Assembly: GCA_003487805.1 (NCBI GenBank) | Contig: DNNE01000076.1 | Coordinates: forward strand, 80,562 to 85,985 | Direction: 5' to 3' | DNA: 5,424 nucleotides | Source of the DNA: Blastocatellia bacterium | GTDB taxonomy: Bacteria > Acidobacteriota > Blastocatellia > Pyrinomonadales > Pyrinomonadaceae | Shown here: positions 1 through 4,112 of the stretch, piece by piece | How the letters are laid out: each line of letters begins with the position of its first letter | How positions within the stretch are numbered: position 1 is the first letter of the stretch | Notes under the pieces: generated by a model | What the model was told of the DNA's origin: nothing | Database searches by the model: none | The model's input: only the letters and a program-made list of their open reading frames with translations | Translations under genes and position numbers: made by a program

Positions 1-15
1 CCCCCCCCCCCCCCC
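1..15. other. 15-base C homopolymer at the window edge
   Basis: A run of 15 C (G on the coding strand) falls exactly at the edge, inside the phosphatase gene. The family normally has EEAGG followed by a non-glycine residue here, so only about five or six of the G bases are explained by coding sequence; the rest would encode an unlikely string of glycines. A sequencing or assembly artefact at a contig end is the simplest reading. A genuine slippage tract is possible but less likely. Confidence 0.7.
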
Positions 16-677
16 GCCTCTTCGATGATTAATGAGCCAGCCGCAACGTCCCAGGGCTTCAATCCTTCTTCCCAGAAACCGTCGAAGCGTCCGGCGGCGA
101 CATAAGCGAGATCAAGCGCCGCTGCGCCGTCACGTCGCACACCTTGCGCCGCCATGATGAAGTTCGAGAAGTGACGCGCAAATTCCGTCCGTTCTCGCAC
201 GTCATAAGGAAACCCGGTACAGAGCAAAGCGGCGGACAAATTCATCGTGCGCGAAACTGAAATACGACGCCCATTCAAAGACGCGCCCTGACCACGCTCA
301 GCCGCAAACATCTCATCGCGAATCGGATCGTAGACCACGCCAACTTCCAAACGTCCTTTCTGTGTCAAACCGATCGAAACGCAGAAGCACGGATAGCCGT
401 GCGCATAATTCGTCGTGCCGTCCAGCGGATCGATGATCCAGCGCCAATCAGCTTGCGCACCGTGATTGCCCGGTCCGCTGGCGCCGGATTCTTCGGCAAG
501 AATACTGTGACGTGGATAGTAGGTTTTGATCCGATCGATGATCAGACGTTCGGAAGCGAGATCTGATTCAGTAACCAGATCGATTTCGCTTTTGTTACTA
601 ATTTCGATCTTGCGGCCGAAGCGTTCGGCCAGGAGGCGGCCCGCATCGCGAGCAGTTTGAATAGCAAAGTCGAGCAA
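1..677 (-). CDS. suhB: Inositol monophosphatase family enzyme (SuhB-like), 3' end cut by window
   Basis: This is the first 225 residues of a cytoplasmic Mg2+-dependent phosphatase of the IMPase/FIG superfamily, which hydrolyses inositol phosphates or related sugar phosphates. Visible motifs in order are NKSEIDLVTESD (28-39), the acidic pair EE (62-63), the metal-binding signature WIIDPLDGTTNYAHG (80-94, ligands D83 and D86) and WDVAAGSLIIEEAGG starting at W209, with D210 the expected third-Asp ligand. Full-length members have about 260 residues, so roughly 35-45 are missing at the C-terminus. The start is TTG at 677: it gives a family-like N-terminus (MLDFAIQTARDAG), it has GAGG six bases upstream, and no ATG or GTG lies between it and the upstream in-frame stop. 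CTG at 689 is a weaker alternative. The frame is intact from start to edge. Bacterial SuhB-type proteins can also act in transcription antitermination, but nothing here decides substrate or role. The symbol is used at family level only. Confidence 0.93.
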   Translation of the reverse strand, partial: MLDFAIQTARDAGRLLAERFGRKIEISNKSEIDLVTESDLASERLIIDRIKTYYPRHSILAEESGASGPGNHGAQADWRWIIDPLDGTTNYAHGYPCFCVSIGLTQKGRLEVGVVYDPIRDEMFAAERGQGASLNGRRISVSRTMNLSAALLCTGFPYDVRERTEFARHFSNFIMAAQGVRRDGAAALDLAYVAAGRFDGFWEEGLKPWDVAAGSLIIEEAGGGG

Positions 678-682
678 ATGTT

Positions 683-687
683 TCCTC
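683..687 (-). promoter_or_regulatory. Ribosome binding site of the phosphatase gene, inside a repeat arm
   Basis: GAGGA on the minus strand, six bases from GAGG to the TTG start at 677. It decides the start codon. Its GAGG is the last four bases of the inner arm of the 19-bp inverted repeat, so in a transcript coming from the upstream gene it would be paired at the base of the hairpin. Confidence 0.6.
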
Positions 688-744
688 AGTGTCCTCTGTG
701 GTGTGATTAGTTTTTACCACAGAGGACACTGAGGTACACAGAGG
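684..744. repeat. Perfect 19-bp inverted repeat with CACAGAGG-type tandem units
   Basis: The left arm at 684-702 (CCTCAGTGTCCTCTGTGGT) is perfectly complementary to the right arm at 716-734 (ACCACAGAGGACACTGAGG), with a 13-base AT-rich loop. The right arm continues as a degenerate tandem of about 9-10 bases per unit: CCACAGAGG, ACACTGAGG, TACACAGAGG, ending at 744. The element fills most of the 70-base gap between two minus-strand genes. It has no adjacent T run on either strand to make a convincing intrinsic terminator. From memory, CACAGAG-rich repeats of this style are dispersed in genomes of several phyla, which would make this a REP- or MITE-like mobile unit; I could not verify copy number. 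Confidence 0.8.
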
Positions 745-747
745 GTG

Positions 748-1287
748 TCAATTTTTCTTCTCGTAATTCGGTTGCTCCTTATCGCGATAGATGAGTTTCG
801 GCTTGCTGGTCTCTTCACCCTTTGCCGATCCCCAAACAAGCTCGAACGAGTAGATGTTTCCGCTTTGACCTTTGCGGTATTCAATCTCTTTGGTGCGCTG
901 CTCTTCGGCTTCGGCACGCGTCGCGTAGTTGGCGTAGGAGACTTCGCCGTTCAGGCGCACGTCTTGTTCGCCATAATCGAGAGAGAACCCGCGCGCCTCA
1001 AATGGATCCATCACGTTGCGGCTGAAATACGGCATCACCTTCTGTTTGATAAGCGAATACGTCGGCACGTCATCCGGTTGCACGACGACATTCGACATAT
1101 ACCAACGGCGCTCTTCGGGATTCTCGCTGCTGATCTCGACGCCTTTGCGATAGACCTTTGTTTCAACCTCAATAAAGAGATACACCGGATCCGGTGTGCG
1201 TGCCGCGATCACATGTCGGGTGACTTGCGACGGCCACAAGCACAAAAGCAGCAAGGCTGCCAGAAAAAGGATTCGTTTGATAAACAT
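748..1287 (-). CDS. Exported protein of unknown function, 179 aa
   Basis: I do not recognise the family. The N-terminus has a basic start (MFIKR), a hydrophobic stretch at 6-19 and a possible cleavage site near VIAA (26-29), so it is probably a signal peptide, or else a single membrane anchor. The mature part is soluble and charged: a beta-like stretch (VYLFIEVETKVYRKGVEI, 35-52), an aromatic-rich centre (RRWYMSNVVVQPDD, 60-73), and a K/E-rich C-terminus (about 123-179) with no membrane segment. The ATG at 1287 has a strong AGGAGG four bases upstream and a good promoter just before it. The plus-strand frame across this region is its antisense shadow; this strand is chosen for the signal peptide, ribosome binding site and promoter. 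It lies 70 bases upstream of the phosphatase gene on the same strand and may be co-transcribed with it. No function is assigned. Confidence 0.8.
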   Translation of the reverse strand: MFIKRILFLAALLLLCLWPSQVTRHVIAARTPDPVYLFIEVETKVYRKGVEISSENPEERRWYMSNVVVQPDDVPTYSLIKQKVMPYFSRNVMDPFEARGFSLDYGEQDVRLNGEVSYANYATRAEAEEQRTKEIEYRKGQSGNIYSFELVWGSAKGEETSKPKLIYRDKEQPNYEKKN

Positions 1288-1291
1288 TTGG

Positions 1292-1297
1292 CCTCCT
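1292..1297 (-). promoter_or_regulatory. Ribosome binding site, 179-aa exported protein
   Basis: AGGAGG on the minus strand, four bases before the ATG at 1287. It is the strongest Shine-Dalgarno match in the window and supports this strand and start. Confidence 0.8.
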
Positions 1298-1307
1298 GAA
1301 ACGGGCA

Positions 1308-1336
1308 GTTCTAAGCTGATCGCGGCGGGTTGTCAA
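1308..1336 (-). promoter_or_regulatory. Sigma-70-type promoter for the 179-aa gene
   Basis: On the minus strand, a perfect TTGACA -35 box (1336-1331) is followed after 17 bases by TAGAAC (1313-1308; four of six match TATAAT). Transcription would start near 1301, leaving a leader of about 14 bases that is almost entirely the ribosome binding site. It could also drive the downstream phosphatase gene. Called by eye. Confidence 0.5.
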
Positions 1337-1350
1337 GCAAACGAACGATG

Positions 1351-1443
1351 AGTCCGTACCGACTGGAGCGCAACCGTCCCGGTTGCAGCCTCACGTTAAC
1401 AAGGCTCATGCAAGCGAGGACGCTTAGGCTCCAGTCCGTTACC
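1351..1443. repeat. Multi-stem palindromic element between divergent genes
   Basis: An outer 9-bp stem (GACTGGAGC 1361-1369 with GCTCCAGTC 1428-1436) encloses three consecutive hairpins: GCAACCG/CGGTTGC (1370-1376 with 1380-1386, loop TCC), AGCCT/AGGCT (1387-1391 with 1402-1406, loop containing GTTAAC) and AAGCG/CGCTT (1412-1416 with 1421-1425, loop AGGA). The fold is a compact four-way junction with almost no unpaired bases between the first three stems. An imperfect direct repeat flanks it: AGTCCGTACC (1351-1360) and AGTCCGTTACC (1433-1443), the second overlapping the outer stem. It does not match a riboswitch or ribozyme class I know. It lies upstream of the best promoter for each flanking gene, which favours a dispersed palindromic repeat or a DNA-level element over a 5' leader RNA, but a small RNA is not excluded. 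Confidence 0.65.
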
Positions 1444-1444
1444 T

Positions 1445-1460
1445 CATCCGCCCGCGGATG
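1445..1460. repeat. Short perfect hairpin CATCCG/CGGATG
   Basis: A 6-bp stem (1445-1450 with 1455-1460) with a CCCG loop, two bases beyond the multi-stem element. It is not followed by a T run on either strand, so it is not a clear terminator. It could be a fifth stem of the same element or an operator-like palindrome upstream of the deaminase promoter. Confidence 0.4.
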
Positions 1461-1493
1461 GTGCTGGCCTCAGATCGATTTAACTCAAAACGA

Positions 1494-1522
1494 TAGACTG
1501 GAGTTCCATCGTCGCTTAGAAT
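1494..1522 (+). promoter_or_regulatory. Candidate promoter for the adenosine-deaminase-like gene
   Basis: TAGACT (1494-1499; four of six match TTGACA), 17 bases, then TAGAAT (1517-1522; five of six match TATAAT). Transcription would start near 1529, giving a leader of about 30 bases. An 8-bp palindrome GTCGCGAC (1523-1530) follows the -10 box directly, at the expected start point, where a repressor could bind. I saw no better plus-strand promoter upstream of the multi-stem element. Confidence 0.4.
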
Positions 1523-1547
1523 GTCGCGACCTCGCAATCCGTAAACC

Positions 1548-1552
1548 AGGAG
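1548..1552 (+). promoter_or_regulatory. Ribosome binding site deciding a TTG start
   Basis: AGGAG lies seven bases before TTG at 1560. It supports that TTG as the start, because the signal peptide follows immediately and no ATG, GTG or other start with comparable spacing lies nearby. Confidence 0.7.
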
Positions 1553-1559
1553 CAAACAA

Positions 1560-3110
1560 TTGCGTAAAACAATTCACCGACACCCTTGCCTCCGGAATGT
1601 CGCCGCGGTATTGGCCCTGATTCTTCTTTTCGCGATCACAATTGCGGCTCAGTCTGCTGGACCAACAGAACGTACGTCCCGTTACTTTGATTCTGTCCGA
1701 GTTTCGCCGGCCAAGCTTTGGACCTTCCTCTTGAAAATGCCAAAAGGCGCGGACCTCCACAGTCATCTCTCCGGCGCCATCTATGCTGAGTCCTACATTC
1801 AATGGGCAGCGGCCAGCGGCGATTGTGTGAACACGTCGACGATGGTCGCTTCGCAGCCGCCATGTACGACGGGCCAGGTTCCAGCAGCCAACGCCCTTAC
1901 AAATTCAGTTCTCTTCCAGCAGATAATCGACGCCTGGTCCATGCAGAACTGGCAGTTGTCGGGAGAGAGCGGTCACGATCATTTCTTTAACACGTTCGGT
2001 AAGTTCGGCGTCGCTACGTACAACCAAAATGGCAGCATGCTCGCCGAAGCAGTCACCCGAGCTGCCCACGGGCACGTGCTGTATCTGGAATTGATGCTGA
2101 CTCCGGATGGCACACCGACGGGCGTGCTCTCAAGTCAGATCGGCAACAAAGTGGGATGGGATGGAAACGCCGCGGGCACGCTGAGCAAGTTGAAAAGTAA
2201 CGGAATCGATGCCGCCGTGCCCCTTGCGATCAAAAACCTGAACGACGCTGAGGCCGAAAAAGATCGCCTATTGAAGTGCGGCACACCGCAAGCAGACCCG
2301 GGTTGCGCAGTCATGATTCGTTACATCGCCCAGGTCTCGCGCGGCGCGGCGTTGGGCCCGGTCTTCGCGCAGATGGTGACGGGCTTCGCCCTGGCGAACG
2401 ATCCGACCTCGAAAGTTGTCGCGCTGAATCTCGTGCAGGCCGAAGACGGCCAGGCATCGATGCAGAACTTTGCGCTGCACATGCAGATGCTGCAATTTCT
2501 GCGGCCTTTGTATCCAGGCGCGCACCTTAGCCTGCACGCGGGCGAGCTTGTCCCCGGCATTGTGCCGCCGGCGGGTTTGACGTTTCACATTCACGATTCA
2601 GTGATGACGGCGCAAGCCAATCGCATCGGCCACGGCGTCGACGTCATGCAAGAGACTGACGCGGATGGGTTAATGCGCGAGATGGCCCGCCGCAACGTGA
2701 TGGTCGAAATTTGCCTGTCGAGCAACAATTCGATCCTCGGCGTTAGCGGGGCACAACATCCGCTCGCCACGTATTTGAAGTACGGAGTTCCGGTTGCGCT
2801 CGCGACTGATGATGAAGGCGTGTCGCGTTCAGAAATCTCGCGCGAATACCTGCGCGCCGTAGAAGATCAAGGACTCGGCTACCTGCAATTGAAAACGATG
2901 GACCGCAACAGTCTTCAGTACGCTTTTATCTCTGGCGCTAGTTTGTGGAGTGACGCGAAGAAATTCGTTCCGGTCGCGCAGTGCGCGTCGGATATGGCGG
3001 CGATGAAGTTAAGTTCGAGCGGTTGTCGTCAATACGTCACCGGCAGCGAGAAGGCAAAGCTGCAGTGGAAACTGGAAGAGCAATTCAGGGAGTTTGAGCG
3101 AGCATGGTGA
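1560..3110 (+). CDS. Exported adenosine-deaminase-like metallohydrolase (ADA2/ADGF-like), 516 aa
   Basis: A Zn-dependent amidohydrolase-superfamily protein of the adenosine deaminase group, expected to convert adenosine (or a related nucleoside) to inosine and ammonia outside the cytoplasm. Residues 1-30 are a signal peptide: basic RKTIHRH, hydrophobic core at about 14-28, AAQ cleavage region. Metal and catalytic motifs are all present: HSH (H67, H69) in MPKGADLHSHLSG, SLHAGE (zinc ligand H326, proton donor E329), RIGHG (H358) and ATDDEG (D417, D418). The MPKG block before the HxH, the export signal and a length of 516 (cytoplasmic Add enzymes have about 330-350) point to the secreted ADA2/ADGF-like branch. 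The extra length lies mainly between 80 and 300. One oddity: the Asp that follows HxHL in mammalian ADA and contacts the ribose is Ser71 here, so the substrate is not certain. The start is TTG with AGGAG seven bases upstream. The gene is monocistronic, divergent from the 179-aa gene and convergent with the PEP-CTERM gene. Confidence 0.9.
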   Translation: MRKTIHRHPCLRNVAAVLALILLFAITIAAQSAGPTERTSRYFDSVRVSPAKLWTFLLKMPKGADLHSHLSGAIYAESYIQWAAASGDCVNTSTMVASQPPCTTGQVPAANALTNSVLFQQIIDAWSMQNWQLSGESGHDHFFNTFGKFGVATYNQNGSMLAEAVTRAAHGHVLYLELMLTPDGTPTGVLSSQIGNKVGWDGNAAGTLSKLKSNGIDAAVPLAIKNLNDAEAEKDRLLKCGTPQADPGCAVMIRYIAQVSRGAALGPVFAQMVTGFALANDPTSKVVALNLVQAEDGQASMQNFALHMQMLQFLRPLYPGAHLSLHAGELVPGIVPPAGLTFHIHDSVMTAQANRIGHGVDVMQETDADGLMREMARRNVMVEICLSSNNSILGVSGAQHPLATYLKYGVPVALATDDEGVSRSEISREYLRAVEDQGLGYLQLKTMDRNSLQYAFISGASLWSDAKKFVPVAQCASDMAAMKLSSSGCRQYVTGSEKAKLQWKLEEQFREFERAW

Positions 3111-3136
3111 ACATCCCTTAAGATTGTCTGGCCGCT

Positions 3137-3173
3137 AAAAACCAAGAGCCGGAGCATTGCGGCTCCGGCTCTT
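3137..3173. terminator. Shared intrinsic terminator between convergent genes
   Basis: A perfect 12-bp GC-rich stem (3144-3155 with 3162-3173, core AGAGCCGGAGC/GCTCCGGCTCT) with a 6-base loop lies between two convergent stop codons. Read on the minus strand, GG then TTTTT (3141-3137) follows the stem, a good terminator for the PEP-CTERM gene. Read on the plus strand only TTC follows, so it is a weaker terminator for the deaminase gene, though the hairpin would still protect the 3' end. Confidence 0.8.
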
Positions 3174-3196
3174 CAAAACCTCAGCTTTCAATTTCT

Positions 3197-3922
3197 TCAG
3201 CCGGCATTCTCTTCTGCTTTCAAGGCCGCGGCTTTACGACGCCGTCGCGCCGCGCCTGCCAGTCCTGCCAAACCAGTGCCGAGCAAGACCATTGTTGTTG
3301 GCTCAGGCACGGGTTTGGTACCGGCCGCAAAATAGAATCTTTCTGGTCCACCGTCCACGTTACTCAATGACGCGGTGAGTCCGAGTCGCAGCGTCGGATT
3401 CGCATTAATCGCTGCTTGCAATCGCGCGGCTGCTTCAGCATCCAACCCGAAAACGAAATCTGATGTCGAGCCCTGGGCTTGCCGGAACTGATCAAGATTC
3501 ACTGACTTCCCGTTAATCAAGTCGGAGGAGAAAATGGCTTTGCCGGCTGCGTCATAAGCCGTGAGCTTCAACATGTCAATGGTGATCGGGGCCTTGGAAC
3601 CGCCGTTTGCCTCGTTGATATTTAACAGAACCCGGAGATCGCTCGCGCGCCCAATTCCCAGATCGGTCAACGAAACCGTTTGCTGGTGCGGTCCGGCGCT
3701 GATATCGCCAAACGAGACGTCGCTCGTGCCGTTCCACAGCACGCCACCCGATTCAACTTTCCGGGAACCATGGTGTTCAAAGTTCAGCGCCGAAATCGGC
3801 GGAACCAACTTCTGAATATCCGGGCTAACCGGGACTATTCCGTCCGCATAGGCGCGGCCGCTTGAGCAGGCCACAAACACGAGTACAGCACCGACGATCA
3901 TTATCTTTGAAAGCAACTTCAT
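3197..3922 (-). CDS. PEP-CTERM sorting-domain protein, 241 aa
   Basis: An exported protein with a C-terminal PEP-CTERM anchor, expected to be processed by an exosortase and placed at the cell surface or in the exopolysaccharide matrix. The C-terminus shows the tripartite signal: VPEPTT (P206-E207-P208), hydrophobic helix MVLLGTGLAGLAGAA (211-225) and basic RRRRK (226-230), followed by an unusually long 11-residue tail. The N-terminus (MKLLSKIMIVGAVLVFVACSSGRAYA) is a signal peptide with a likely cut after AYA at 26; FVAC at C19 also resembles a weak lipobox. The middle is probably a beta-rich ectodomain with no recognised enzyme motif. The start is ATG at 3922: it carries AAGGAG ten bases upstream and gives a proper signal peptide, while the frame opens as far as 4132 only by running into the peptidase gene. 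No exosortase gene is in the window. A terminator follows the gene. Confidence 0.88.
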   Translation of the reverse strand: MKLLSKIMIVGAVLVFVACSSGRAYADGIVPVSPDIQKLVPPISALNFEHHGSRKVESGGVLWNGTSDVSFGDISAGPHQQTVSLTDLGIGRASDLRVLLNINEANGGSKAPITIDMLKLTAYDAAGKAIFSSDLINGKSVNLDQFRQAQGSTSDFVFGLDAEAAARLQAAINANPTLRLGLTASLSNVDGGPERFYFAAGTKPVPEPTTMVLLGTGLAGLAGAARRRRKAAALKAEENAG

Positions 3923-3932
3923 TTTCTCATCG

Positions 3933-3938
3933 CTCCTT
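3933..3938 (-). promoter_or_regulatory. Ribosome binding site, PEP-CTERM gene
   Basis: AAGGAG on the minus strand, ten bases before ATG at 3922. This is slightly long spacing but fixes the start over the longer open frame. An out-of-frame ATG at 3930 in between would give only ATG AGA AAA TGA and overlaps the true start as ATGA; it may be a chance minimal upstream frame. Confidence 0.65.
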
Positions 3939-3987
3939 CTGATGTCCGCCGAAAAGATCAGGCGCATTTCCAGCTTGTCCATCAGAC

Positions 3988-4011
3988 AAAAAGCCGAAAG
4001 GAACCCGGCTT
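3988..4011 (-). terminator. Possible intrinsic terminator or attenuator between peptidase and PEP-CTERM genes
   Basis: On the minus strand AAGCCG (4011-4006) pairs with CGGCTT (3996-3991) across a 9-base loop, extendable by G-U pairs, and runs straight into a T5 tract (3992-3988). It lies 102 bases past the peptidase stop and 66 bases before the PEP-CTERM start. If transcription of the latter begins at the candidate promoter upstream, this hairpin is inside its leader and could attenuate it. The stem is short, so strength is doubtful. Confidence 0.4.
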
Positions 4012-4042
4012 CCAAGAGCAAATAGGTCGGAGTTTTCAGAAA

Positions 4043-4072
4043 AATATTTGTGATTACGCGGACCTGTGTAAA
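4043..4072 (-). promoter_or_regulatory. Weak candidate promoter for the PEP-CTERM gene
   Basis: On the minus strand TTTACA (4072-4067; five of six match TTGACA), 18 bases, then AATATT (4048-4043; four of six match TATAAT). It would give a leader of about 115 bases. The -10 box is poor, so this is tentative; co-transcription from the peptidase gene is the alternative. Confidence 0.3.
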
Positions 4073-4112
4073 AGTGAAGTACCAATCTCGCGCGCGAATC
4101 AACCGGGAGCGA

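Noticed and set aside
745..1299. Plus-strand open frame of 184 codons over the 179-aa gene
   Set aside because: It is the antisense shadow: no ribosome binding site, arginine- and histidine-rich composition, and the minus strand has a promoter, strong Shine-Dalgarno and signal peptide.
1341..1425. Hammerhead ribozyme suggested by GATGAGTCCGT and GAGGAC
   Set aside because: The GAAA core and a matching cleavage triplet arrangement are missing, and the GTCC/GGAC pairing would break the better four-stem fold.
1387..1430. Integron attC-like site (GTTAAC followed by CGCTTAGGC)
   Set aside because: The end reads CTTAGGC, not GTTRRRY, the matching outer box is absent, and there is no cassette layout or integrase.
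1330..1620. Plus-strand open frame of 96 codons across the palindromic element
   Set aside because: It starts at a TTG without a ribosome binding site, runs through the hairpins and overlaps the deaminase start in another frame; its composition is not protein-like.
2276..2594. Several open frames on both strands inside the deaminase gene
   Set aside because: They are out-of-frame shadows in GC-rich coding DNA with no start signals and no conserved motifs.
4065..4100. Sigma-54 promoter (TGGTACTTCACTTTT on the minus strand), as reported for some PEP-CTERM genes
   Set aside because: The essential GC of the -12 element is absent and TGGTAC deviates from TGGCAC, so the match is too weak.
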